A DNA stretch of 64,000 nt from assembly GCA_049649525.1 (NCBI GenBank), contig JBARZE010000002.1, positions 62,001 through 126,000 on the forward strand, given 5' to 3'. A program made the translations under genes and the position numbers. The stretch comes from JAAURB01 sp049649525. GTDB lineage: Bacteria; Cyanobacteriota; Cyanobacteriia; Cyanobacteriales; Microcoleaceae. Shown in pieces: positions 55,456-64,000 of this stretch. Every line of letters begins with the position of its first letter. Within the stretch, counting starts at the first letter, position 1. Below the pieces are notes generated by a model. That model was not told where the DNA came from. It did no database searches and saw nothing but the letters and a program-made list of their open reading frames with translations.

Positions 55456-57669
55456 ATGCCAGAATCATTCAAAACCCTTTGCCCTTATTGTGGTGTCGGT
55501 TGCGGATTAAACGTTTTACCTCCTGCACAAGCTGGGAAAGCAACGAATAGAGACAGCCAAGGTAACCCCATCTGGAAAGTCATGGGCGACCGGGATCACC
55601 CGTCAAGTCAAGGGAAAGTGTGTGTCAAAGGCGCAACAGTAACCGAGTCATTAGAAGGAAATCGCCTTAAATATCCAATGATGCGGGATAGCTTAAATGA
55701 TCCGTTTCGTCGCGTTAGTTGGGATGAGGCTATGAATCGGATTGTACAACAAATTCAAACAGTTCTCAAGACAAAAGGGCCGGAAGGAATTTGTATGTAT
55801 GGTTCGGGACAATTCCAAACTGAAGATTATTATATCGCTCAGAAGTTACTGAAAGGTTGTCTGAAAACCAATAATTTTGATGCCAATTCTCGCCTCTGTA
55901 TGTCTTCGGCTGTGTCGGGATATATTCAAAGCTTTGGTTCAGATGGGCCGCCTTGTTGTTATGATGATTTAGAACAAACCGATTGTGCGTTTTTAATTGG
56001 GACAAATACCGCAGAATGTCACCCGATTATTTTTAATCGTTTTCGGGCATATCACAAGAAAAATAAACAAGTTAAATTAATTGTTGTCGATCCTCGCGCG
56101 ACAGATACTTCTAAACACGCAGATTTACACTTAGCGATTAAACCGGGAACTGATATTGATTTAATGAATGGAATTGCCCATTTATTAATGCGTTGGGGTA
56201 TGATTGATTCTCTATTTATTGGGGATGTTACTGTAGACTTTCCCAAGTTTGTTGAGGTTATTAATCATTATCCCCCAGAATTAGTCGCAGAAAAATGCGG
56301 TATTGCAGTTAAAGATTTAGAAACAGCCGCTAAATGGTGGGGAGAGTCTCAACGGGTATTATCTTTGTGGTCAATGGGATTAAATCAATCCTCGGAAGGG
56401 ACTGCAAAGGTGAGGACGTTAATTAACCTGCATTTAATGACCGGAAATATCGGTAAACCGGGGGCGGGGCCGTTTTCTCTGACGGGACAACCCAACGCCA
56501 TGGGAGGACGAGAAGCAGGCGGACTGGCGCATATTTTACCCGGTTATCGTGTGGTTAAAAATCCCCAACATCGGGCTGAAGTGGAACAGTTATGGGGACT
56601 TGAACCCGGTACAATTTCCCCTGAACCCGGTTTAGCGGCTTGGGATATGATTACCGGAATGGAACAGGATAGAGTGGGTTTATTTTGGGTGGGGGCAACC
56701 AACCCAGCGGTGAGTATGCCGGACTTAGAACGCACCAAAGCGGCATTAATGCGATCGCCCTTTACCATTTGTCAGGACGCTTATTATCCCACGGAAACCG
56801 CTGCTTATGCTCATTTACTCTTACCTGCCGCCCAGTGGAGTGAGAAAACAGGCAGTATGACCAATTCGGAACGGATGGTAACGTTGTGTCCAGAATTTCG
56901 TCAACCGCCAGGGGAAGCCAAACCGGACTGGGAAATCTTTGCAGAAGTGGGGCGACGGTTAGGGTTTGCCGATAAGTTTAACTTTGCTAATTCTGAGGAA
57001 GTTCGGAATGAGTTTATTCAACTGACTCGCGGACGACCCTGTGATATGACCGGAATTACCTATCAAACGTTACAACAATACGGCCCAACTCAATGGCCTT
57101 GCCCAGAGAATAGCCCAGAGTCAGCGATAACGAATCATCAAAAACGAATGTATACCGATCTGCGGTTCAATACCCCCGATAAGCGGGCAAAATTTGGGGC
57201 GTATCATTCTAAAGGTTTAGCTGAACCCGCCGATCCCAATTATCCCTTAGTTTTAACCACCGGACGGTTATATGGTCATTGGCATACTCAAACCCGTACC
57301 GGACAAATTCCTAAAATTAATAAATTACACCCGCAACCCTTTATTGAAATTCATCCTAAAGATGCGAAGAAAAACGGCATTGATGAGGGACAATGGGTAG
57401 AAGTGCGATCGCGTCGAGGGTTTGCTCGTTTCCCCGCAAAAGTAACAAAAGCAATTACACCCGGAACAGTATTTATCCCCATGCATTGGGGGGCGTTGTG
57501 GGCAAACCAAGCCGAGGCTAACGCTTTAACCCATCCAGAATGTTGTCCATCATCCTTACAGCCAGAATTGAAAGCCTGCGCCGTACAACTCACTCCAGTG
57601 ATGGCAGGAGTGGTAGACGTAGAGATAAAATCAAGTTCACTGCAATCTCAATTAGTTGTAACGCAGTAA
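55456..57669 (+). CDS. narB: Ferredoxin-dependent nitrate reductase
   Basis: This 737-aa molybdenum (bis-MGD) enzyme reduces nitrate to nitrite with electrons from ferredoxin. The N-terminal [4Fe-4S] motif is TLCPYCGVGCGL with the last Cys in KVCVKG. The molybdopterin-binding regions include SRLCMSSAVSGY (the region that holds the active-site ligand Cys), GTNTAECHPI and GQPNAMGGREAGG. The C-terminal molydopterin dinucleotide domain has TGRLYGHWHTQTRTG. It completes the nitrate-to-ammonium route with NirA. It is followed by a perfect 28-bp palindrome. Confidence 0.96.
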   Translation: MPESFKTLCPYCGVGCGLNVLPPAQAGKATNRDSQGNPIWKVMGDRDHPSSQGKVCVKGATVTESLEGNRLKYPMMRDSLNDPFRRVSWDEAMNRIVQQIQTVLKTKGPEGICMYGSGQFQTEDYYIAQKLLKGCLKTNNFDANSRLCMSSAVSGYIQSFGSDGPPCCYDDLEQTDCAFLIGTNTAECHPIIFNRFRAYHKKNKQVKLIVVDPRATDTSKHADLHLAIKPGTDIDLMNGIAHLLMRWGMIDSLFIGDVTVDFPKFVEVINHYPPELVAEKCGIAVKDLETAAKWWGESQRVLSLWSMGLNQSSEGTAKVRTLINLHLMTGNIGKPGAGPFSLTGQPNAMGGREAGGLAHILPGYRVVKNPQHRAEVEQLWGLEPGTISPEPGLAAWDMITGMEQDRVGLFWVGATNPAVSMPDLERTKAALMRSPFTICQDAYYPTETAAYAHLLLPAAQWSEKTGSMTNSERMVTLCPEFRQPPGEAKPDWEIFAEVGRRLGFADKFNFANSEEVRNEFIQLTRGRPCDMTGITYQTLQQYGPTQWPCPENSPESAITNHQKRMYTDLRFNTPDKRAKFGAYHSKGLAEPADPNYPLVLTTGRLYGHWHTQTRTGQIPKINKLHPQPFIEIHPKDAKKNGIDEGQWVEVRSRRGFARFPAKVTKAITPGTVFIPMHWGALWANQAEANALTHPECCPSSLQPELKACAVQLTPVMAGVVDVEIKSSSLQSQLVVTQ

Positions 57670-57745
57670 CTGAATTAAAAATAGCTGATTTCTTGCTGAT
57701 TATATACCCCCTGATCTCCAAATCTGGGGGAAAAGCCCTACACCC

Positions 57746-57773
57746 GTAGAGACGTTACATGTAACGTCTCTAC
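57746..57773. repeat. Perfect 28-bp palindrome (dispersed cyanobacterial repeat)
   Basis: GTAGAGACGTTACA followed immediately by its reverse complement spans 57746-57773. Near relatives (GTAGAGACGTTGCATGCAAC type) are common between cyanobacterial genes. A degenerate relative lies around 48443-48490. The 17-mer AATCTTGTACTGCTATA follows at 57806. Confidence 0.85.
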
Positions 57774-57848
57774 CAAGACCCCGACAATCCATGATGTCCT
57801 CAACGAATCTTGTACTGCTATACGATGTGAAAATGGGGGGGAAATATT

Positions 57849-60800
57849 CTAAGCTGGAATTTGAATAATAAATGTTGTGCCTTCACCCACTTTTGAGTGA
57901 CATTCTAATTTCCCGCTATGTTTATTAACAATAATTTGACGGGCAATAGATAATCCTAAACCGGTGCCTTTTCCGACCGCTTTTGTGGTATAGAGATGCT
58001 CAAATACTTTTGCTTTCACATCTTCCGGCATTCCACAACCGTTATCTTGAATCTGGATACTTACAGTTTTATTAACTGAATCTAACTCGGTTTTCAGAGT
58101 AATTTGATACTGATTTTGTTTGATTTCATCGATAGACTGTTTGTCCGCCATCTCATCAAACATATCAATTGCATTCGCCAGAATATTCATAAACACCTGA
58201 TTTAATTGACCCGGAAAACCATGTATTTTTGCAAAATCTCCATACTCTTTAATTACTTGAATTTCTGGACGTTTTTCAGACGCTTTTAATCGATGTTTAA
58301 GGATGAGTAAAGTGCTATCTAAAGCTTCGTGGAGGTCAAATTCAACCCTGTTTTCTTGGTCAGCACGGGAGAAAATACGCATGGATTTACTAATCTCTTG
58401 TATTCGATTTACACCCGTTTTCATAGAAGTCACCATTTCGGGTAAATCTTCCAATAAATACTCAAGTTCAATTTCTTCAGCATGGGCGGTTACCGCTTCT
58501 GCTGGCGAGTGATTTTGTTGATAAATATCTAAATGTTCCAACACATCATTTAAAGCATCCTCAAGCTGATTTAAATTGCCGGAAACAAAGCCTAAAGGAT
58601 TATTAATTTCATGGGTAATCCCAGACATCATTTGTCCGAGGGCTGACATTTTTTCACTTTGAACCAGTTGAACTTGTGCGTCTTGGAGTTGAGTTAAGGA
58701 CTGTTGTAATTGCTGAGAATATTGTTGAGCCTGACGATAAAGTTCTGCATTCTCTAATGAAATAGCAGCCTGAGAACAAAGTAGTTTTAAGCTTTCCACT
58801 CGTTCTGAAGTAAATGCATTTTGGATTAAAGTATTTTCTAAGTAAAGAATTGCCAGTAATTTACCCTGATTTAAAATAGGAAAACAGAGTAAACTTTGAG
58901 GTTGTGTTGTGAGAATATATTCATCTGCTGCCCACTCAGATTGAGCTTGAACATGATCAAACATTAAAGGTTGTAATTGTCGTTTCACCCAGTTAATCAC
59001 TTTTAGAGGAATATCTAAGCTATCTTCTACTGGTAAAGACTTTTGAATAATTTTCAAAGAATGATCCAATTTAGGGGATTGAATTGCAACCGCCTCAACG
59101 GTTAAATCTCGATCTCGATTGAAGATTAAAACACCTTTTGTTGCTCCGGCATTTTCTAGAATTACTTGCATGAGTTTTGTAACTAATGTCTCCAATTCAA
59201 TCTCACCCGACAAAGCTTGAGATGCTTTCATTACACTGGTTAAATCAAGTAAATTCGTACGAGTGCTATTAGTGACTTGATAATTTTTTGTATTTGTATT
59301 AGTAATTGTTTTGAAAATATTATTATCAGATTGAGATTTCTGAAGAATCGGAGAGAGTAATTCAGGATACTGTTGCTCTAGCTGAATCACTTTTGCTTTT
59401 GCCCCCCAACGAGAATAGCAATAATAAGCTTCTATCATGTAAGTTTGAGCTATTTTTTCTTTCTCCCAATCTAAATAGAATTTAGCGGCTAATTCATTAG
59501 CTAAAGCTTCTTCTTGGATATATTCGTTTTCTTTTGCACCAGAAATTGCTTGCTCGTAAAAATTCATTGCCTGAGTGTGTTTCTGCAAAATTCGATAGCG
59601 TTCTGCTTCAACCAAATTAAATTTATGTAAGCAATTTTCTGGGGCATTTTTTGCCCACTTTTTTAACTTAGCTTGATTTTGTTTAACAATTTTCCAGCTA
59701 TTACGTTGAACGGCATAACTTGCTGTAGAATATTGAGCAATATGCAATAGAGAATCATAAAAGTAGACAGTGAAAACAACAGGATTAATAGGGTTAGAGA
59801 ATTTTTTGGCTAAAGCACTATTCTGAATTCCGACCTGAATGTCATTAAATAAACAAGCTAAGATTGCTTTAAGCAGGTAAAAAGTTAACATTCCCGTCGT
59901 ATCCCGCTCATCAATCTGAAGTTTCAAATCTGTTGCTTCATTATAATAGGGACCACTAAACTGATTTAGAGACTGAGTTGGAACCAATAAATGATGTATC
60001 GCTTGACGGTATGTCTGAGTATATTTCAGTATCTGTGGTTGTTTGATTTGAGTTAATACCTGACTGGATTTAGCCAGCTTTTGCTCTAAATTAGTTAGCT
60101 CTTTGCCTATGAAGAATAACGCACTATCAAGTGCTATTAAATTTAAACCTGCAAATTCTAATTCTCCAGACTCCAAACCTTTCTCATAACCTTGCTCAAG
60201 TAATGAAAATCCCACTTTAAAGTGCTGTTTCCAGGGTAAAACCATCCTTCCTGTACCAACATAGATTCTGGACTGAAGATGAGATAAATTAGATTTTTCT
60301 ACTATATGCTGTGCTAATTGAGCCATTTTATATCCTAAGTTAATGTCGCCTATTCCACACAAAATAACTGCATAGATCATAAAAGTACTGGCAGCATTAA
60401 CTGTCATGCCAGATTTCATAATGAGATTTATCGAGACTAACGTGATACGAGTAAAAAGATTTTGCTCGACAGTAAATAGACTATTTGCAGCACTTTCTAC
60501 CAATCGAATTGCAGCTTGTTTTTGCTCATCTTTTAATTCAGGTAAATCATACAAAGACTCAACAGAACGTCGCTTTAATTTAAACTGAGTCGTTAGTAAT
60601 GGCAGTATCAGACTCATTTGAGAGACTTTGTGAGGCAGCTTTATACCAAACTTTTGCAAAGAATTACGCAGAATTGAAATAGCGCTTTTCAGGTCGCCCT
60701 GAGACACTTTCGCCTGAATTTGAATTTCGTAAATTCGACCTTGTTCTAAGGGACTTTTTGCCTGGTTTAGGATAATCTCTGAGAACTGTTCTATCTGCTC

Positions 60801-63308
60801 ATATTCACCATTTAAAAACGCTGTTTCTGCTGCGCCTAAATAGAGTAAAATAGCTAAATTATAGTCCTGTTGCCAGGGATTTTTGGGCAGTAATTCTAGA
60901 CCGATTTCAAAGTATTGAGCCGCCGCACGATAAGCGGTCGAAAGTTTAGCTTTATAAGCAGCAATTGAATTGAGTTGTGCGAGTTGTTTTTGCTCAGCTT
61001 TTTCTGTAATTAAGTCAATTCCCTGATTCAACTGATTGACCATCTCAAAAATATTATCTTCTTGCTCATTGATTGGCGTATTTTCTAATAATAGCTGCCC
61101 AATTTTTAGATGAGTTTCTTGCTTTTTACCCTCAACAATCAAAGAATAAGCTGCCTGTTGAACCCGGTCATGGGAAAAACGATAATTAACTGAAACGGCT
61201 TCATTATCCTTTTCTTCGTGTGTGTTTCCCTGAAAAAACTTATAGGTTTCATTCTCCGGAATCACAAATCCTTCTTGTAAAGCTGACCATAAATTTGCGG
61301 CAACTTTATCTTGATTCAATTCACAAATCACTGCTAATATTTTTAGATCAAATTGGTTGCCAATACACGCTGCCAACTTTAATACATTCTGGGTTTCAGC
61401 GGACAATTTTTGCAACCGTCCTACCATGAATTCTACGACATTATCTGTTAGCGCTGACTGCCGCACTTGCGCTATATCACACTGCCAAAACCTCGCTTTT
61501 GGATCAAACGTAATACAACCCTCCTCATGTAACCCTTGCAAAAATTGAGTTGTAAAGAAGGGATTTCCTTGAGTTTTTTGATAAACTAATTGAGATAATG
61601 GTTTAGCAATGTCTGTTGAACATAACAACGTATCGGCAACTAAATGATTGATATCGGCTTGACTCAAAGGCGTTAAAGTTAAAGTATTTAATTTAGCCCC
61701 TTTTTGTTGAATATCATCTAATGTCAACATCAAAGGATGAGCCGGATTGACTTCGTTATCCCGGTAAGCTCCGAGTACTAATAAATACCCCGTTTCAGAT
61801 TCACTCATTAATAATTTCAACAGGTTTAATGATGCAAAATCTGCCCATTGTAAATCATCTAAAAATATGACAAGCGGATGTTCTTTTGTGGTGAAAACAT
61901 GAACAAATTTACTAAATAATAAATTAAAGCGATTTTGAGCAGCAGTCCCCGACAATTCAGGTGCAGGCGGTTGGGGTTTAATGATAGATTCAAGTTCAGG
62001 AATAACATCAATTAAAACTTGTCCTTGATCTCCTACCGCTTCTATAATTTTGTCTTTCCAAGTTGCTAATTCTGCATCATTTTCACTCAGTAACTGTCCC
62101 ATTAAACTGCGGAATGCTTGCACAAAAGCAGAAAACGGAATATTACGATTAAACTGATCAAACTTACCTTTAATAAAGTATCCTGAGGAACGAGTAATGG
62201 GTTTATGAACTTCATTAATTACAGCGGTTTTTCCTACCCCAGAATATCCCGCGACTAGCATCATTTCGCTATGATCCTCATTCTCCTCTGCCCCTGTACC
62301 CCTCTGCTCCCTTGCCTCCTGAGAGACTCTCTCGAATGCAGCGAGTAACTGACTGACTTCGGCTTCCCGTCCGTAGAGTTTTTCAGGAATTAAAAACTGG
62401 TCACTTAAGTCACGTATTCCTAATTTAAATTCTGCAATTTTTCCGGTTTCTTTATACTGAATTAAACATTGTTCTAAATCATATTTTAATCCTAAAGCAC
62501 TTTGATAGCGATCTTCAGCGTTCTTCGCCATCAATTTCATTACTATCTCAGATAGTATTTGAGGAATTTCTTCTCTCCCTATCTCCCCATCTCCGTCTCT
62601 TCCAATCTTCAATGCCTGTGGCATCTTCGCAATATGACAATGCACCAACTCCATCGGATCATTACTTTTAAACGGCAAATTTCCTGTGAGTAATTCATAT
62701 AAAGTTACTCCTAAAGAATAGAAATCTGTCCGATAATCAATCCCTCGATTCATTCGTCCAGTTTGTTCGGGGGCAATATAAGCAAGGGTTCCTTCTAATA
62801 CATTGGGATTTTGAATTTCTTGAGTTTCTTTTGGTAATAAAGAGGCAATACTAAAGTCAATTAACCAAACTTGTTTAGATATCGGATGAATCAGAATATT
62901 AGCAGGTTTAATATCTTTATGGATTACACGCGCTTGATGTAACTCATGTAAAACTTCAGCCAGTTGTATCGTAATCTTTAGTATTTCTACAAGGGTGAGT
63001 GGATGTTCTTGAATATATTCTTGCAGAGAGATTCCTCCCCAATCTTTCATTACTAAAATATAGCTATTTTTATAAGGTTCTAAACGATAGGGAGAAACAA
63101 TACCTGAATTTTTTAAGTTTTTTGTAATGGTATATTGATTACGAAAATATAATAATTCATTGAAGCTAGGATATTCATTTCGTAGAATTTTGAGAATCAC
63201 AGATTGATTTTCTGAAATTTGTGTGGCGCGATAGACGAGTGTTTTAGATCCGGTGTGCAGACAATCAAGAATTTGATAATTCTGTAATTTCAATGGGATA
63301 GTTTTCAT
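57849..63308 (-). CDS. Multidomain Ser/Thr kinase, AAA-type ATPase, GAF and histidine kinase protein
   Basis: The protein has 1819 aa. Domains in order: a Hanks-type kinase (~10-280; Lys40, HKD 130-132, DFS 151-153, APEQ 179-182); a linker; a predicted AAA-type ATPase with Walker A GYSGVGKT (354-361) and Walker B LVIFLDDLQWAD (~479-490); a long helical, TPR-like region (~700-1330); a GAF domain (~1385-1530); a coiled coil; and a histidine kinase with H1566 in GITHEINNP, NQVFMNILANAID, DNGCGMP and GKGTGLGLSIA. HKD and DFS replace the usual HRD and DFG, but the catalytic Asp is kept in both. Large signalling proteins of this build occur in filamentous cyanobacteria; the signal is unknown. No cognate response regulator is adjacent. 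Confidence 0.93.
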   Translation of the reverse strand: MKTIPLKLQNYQILDCLHTGSKTLVYRATQISENQSVILKILRNEYPSFNELLYFRNQYTITKNLKNSGIVSPYRLEPYKNSYILVMKDWGGISLQEYIQEHPLTLVEILKITIQLAEVLHELHQARVIHKDIKPANILIHPISKQVWLIDFSIASLLPKETQEIQNPNVLEGTLAYIAPEQTGRMNRGIDYRTDFYSLGVTLYELLTGNLPFKSNDPMELVHCHIAKMPQALKIGRDGDGEIGREEIPQILSEIVMKLMAKNAEDRYQSALGLKYDLEQCLIQYKETGKIAEFKLGIRDLSDQFLIPEKLYGREAEVSQLLAAFERVSQEAREQRGTGAEENEDHSEMMLVAGYSGVGKTAVINEVHKPITRSSGYFIKGKFDQFNRNIPFSAFVQAFRSLMGQLLSENDAELATWKDKIIEAVGDQGQVLIDVIPELESIIKPQPPAPELSGTAAQNRFNLLFSKFVHVFTTKEHPLVIFLDDLQWADFASLNLLKLLMSESETGYLLVLGAYRDNEVNPAHPLMLTLDDIQQKGAKLNTLTLTPLSQADINHLVADTLLCSTDIAKPLSQLVYQKTQGNPFFTTQFLQGLHEEGCITFDPKARFWQCDIAQVRQSALTDNVVEFMVGRLQKLSAETQNVLKLAACIGNQFDLKILAVICELNQDKVAANLWSALQEGFVIPENETYKFFQGNTHEEKDNEAVSVNYRFSHDRVQQAAYSLIVEGKKQETHLKIGQLLLENTPINEQEDNIFEMVNQLNQGIDLITEKAEQKQLAQLNSIAAYKAKLSTAYRAAAQYFEIGLELLPKNPWQQDYNLAILLYLGAAETAFLNGEYEQIEQFSEIILNQAKSPLEQGRIYEIQIQAKVSQGDLKSAISILRNSLQKFGIKLPHKVSQMSLILPLLTTQFKLKRRSVESLYDLPELKDEQKQAAIRLVESAANSLFTVEQNLFTRITLVSINLIMKSGMTVNAASTFMIYAVILCGIGDINLGYKMAQLAQHIVEKSNLSHLQSRIYVGTGRMVLPWKQHFKVGFSLLEQGYEKGLESGELEFAGLNLIALDSALFFIGKELTNLEQKLAKSSQVLTQIKQPQILKYTQTYRQAIHHLLVPTQSLNQFSGPYYNEATDLKLQIDERDTTGMLTFYLLKAILACLFNDIQVGIQNSALAKKFSNPINPVVFTVYFYDSLLHIAQYSTASYAVQRNSWKIVKQNQAKLKKWAKNAPENCLHKFNLVEAERYRILQKHTQAMNFYEQAISGAKENEYIQEEALANELAAKFYLDWEKEKIAQTYMIEAYYCYSRWGAKAKVIQLEQQYPELLSPILQKSQSDNNIFKTITNTNTKNYQVTNSTRTNLLDLTSVMKASQALSGEIELETLVTKLMQVILENAGATKGVLIFNRDRDLTVEAVAIQSPKLDHSLKIIQKSLPVEDSLDIPLKVINWVKRQLQPLMFDHVQAQSEWAADEYILTTQPQSLLCFPILNQGKLLAILYLENTLIQNAFTSERVESLKLLCSQAAISLENAELYRQAQQYSQQLQQSLTQLQDAQVQLVQSEKMSALGQMMSGITHEINNPLGFVSGNLNQLEDALNDVLEHLDIYQQNHSPAEAVTAHAEEIELEYLLEDLPEMVTSMKTGVNRIQEISKSMRIFSRADQENRVEFDLHEALDSTLLILKHRLKASEKRPEIQVIKEYGDFAKIHGFPGQLNQVFMNILANAIDMFDEMADKQSIDEIKQNQYQITLKTELDSVNKTVSIQIQDNGCGMPEDVKAKVFEHLYTTKAVGKGTGLGLSIARQIIVNKHSGKLECHSKVGEGTTFIIQIPA

Positions 63309-63862
63309 AACAATAATACTGTTTACGATTTCTTATACAACCCAAGCAGATCGCCATCAATCATGATTTATGGTGATAATTGATCTTTAATACTGCCAGC
63401 GATAGGTGAGTCACGCACAGGCTACGCTACCGCCAATATTTAGTATTCCCCGTTTACAGTTAAATGATTCAAAATGTATTTCAAAATTTGAGTTCACTTT
63501 TGAGGTTATACCCATTCAATTGTTTACAATAGCCTTGAGTTGAGTTAGGTATCCTGATGAAACCCACTCGTGCTTGAATTAGGTTTTAAACCTAATTAAA
63601 TATTTTGCTAAATGATTTGAGATGTTAACTTTTTGCGCGCGACAGGAACAAGTAATGCTATCATGGCTAACATCTTGAAGCAGATCATCGGCGAAAGCGA
63701 TTCGATTGGGTTCGGTGGCACAACTCCTTGTGATCAGCCGAGTCGGACTTAAAGCCGCAATAATTGACTTCGAGATCCGATCTAAAAACTTCATATGTTT
63801 GAGTTGTCAAGCAAAGATATACTGTGTATATTTTGAATCACTATTTTGTTGTTTAAACTTCA
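63309..63862. other. Intergenic region (554 bp)
   Basis: No supported gene. A 71-codon minus-strand frame at 63579-63794 reads SPTRLITRSCATEPNRIAFA and ITCSCRAQKVNISNHL and is more GC-rich than its flanks. It could be a remnant or a small gene, but nothing in it is recognisable. The rest is AT-rich and includes the divergent promoters of the kinase and the last gene. Confidence 0.4.
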
Positions 63863-64000
63863 ATGTCACGCTTTATCTCTCCTCGACAACAACTCGTGTA
63901 TCGTAGCCAACTATTAAAGCAAGTTAAACGAGAAGTCAAACAGTTTCGTTTACAGTCTTTGCATCGAGCTGTTTTAACAAAGTTGGCTCAACAAACACCT
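63863..64000 (+). CDS. Start of an unrecognised gene (3'-truncated by the window)
   Basis: An open frame of 46 codons runs from the ATG at 63863 to the window end. It reads MSRFISPRQQLVYRSQLLKQ and continues with a strongly basic, amphipathic helical pattern (VKREVKQFRLQSLHRAV). No family can be assigned from this fragment and no clear ribosome-binding site precedes it. Confidence 0.45.
   Translation, partial: MSRFISPRQQLVYRSQLLKQVKREVKQFRLQSLHRAVLTKLAQQTP

Overview
The window is chromosomal DNA from a cyanobacterium, most likely filamentous and non-heterocystous (Oscillatoriales-like). The evidence is photosystem II genes (psbB, psbT), a phycobilisome core subunit (apcF), GCGATCGC (HIP1) octamers throughout, two NtcA boxes, many large AT-rich intergenic gaps, and a nitrite reductase fused to a ferredoxin domain as known from filamentous forms. 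No rRNA, tRNA or CRISPR array was found by eye.

Layout. 1-5.9 kb: the 3' end of a CPA-type Na+/H+ antiporter, a 1237-aa multidomain membrane protein, a dead 271-bp copy of the antiporter 3' end, and a GNAT acetyltransferase. 6-13 kb, minus strand: an FAD oxidoreductase, UDP-glucose dehydrogenase and UDP-xylose synthase (nucleotide-sugar supply), lepA, a DUF1825 protein and hisG. 13-19 kb: a glutathione transferase with an OmpR-type regulator, then a solute-binding lipoprotein in operon with a sensor kinase, and a GFA-family protein. 19-26.5 kb: hemE, an epimerase, then a decayed accessory stretch with an unrecognised pseudogene, a TPR(-CHAT) pseudogene and an intact 485-aa coiled-coil/membrane protein. 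26.6-39.8 kb: housekeeping and photosynthesis (glnA and apcF divergent, tlyA, psbB-psbT, nrdR, rpsA, a STAS protein, mrnC, rlmB, a DUF1816 protein, an alpha/beta hydrolase), with a monooxygenase pseudogene and an apparent solo omega-RNA/IS605 right end ahead of psbB.

39.9-45.2 kb is a nest of mobile elements. A TnpB-only IS200/IS605-type element is split by a group II intron (intact maturase ORF, but the ribozyme 3' end is deleted) and again by an IS607-type element. The IS607 recombinase and TnpB genes are themselves damaged, one of them by a 60-bp insertion. 45.2-49.9 kb: hisA, a type II NADH dehydrogenase, a PaiB-like protein, a DUF362 protein and a DUF2949 protein.

50.4-57.7 kb is a nitrate assimilation cluster on the plus strand: an NtcA-type promoter, nirA (ferredoxin fusion), an uncharacterised Thr/Pro/Ala-rich membrane-anchored protein, nrtP and narB. 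With glnA, which has its own NtcA-type promoter at 28.1 kb, it forms one nitrogen regulon: nitrate uptake, reduction to ammonium, then glutamine synthesis. The window closes with a 1819-aa Ser/Thr kinase-ATPase-GAF-histidine kinase and the 5' end of an unrecognised gene.

I saw no clearly new defence or biosynthetic system. The best leads are the nested and decaying mobile elements, the 1237-aa fusion protein bracketed by a 271-bp repeat, the decayed TPR-CHAT locus beside a coiled-coil membrane protein, and the unknown gene inside the nitrate cluster. All coordinates and motifs were read by eye; family assignments rest on recognised motifs, not on searches.
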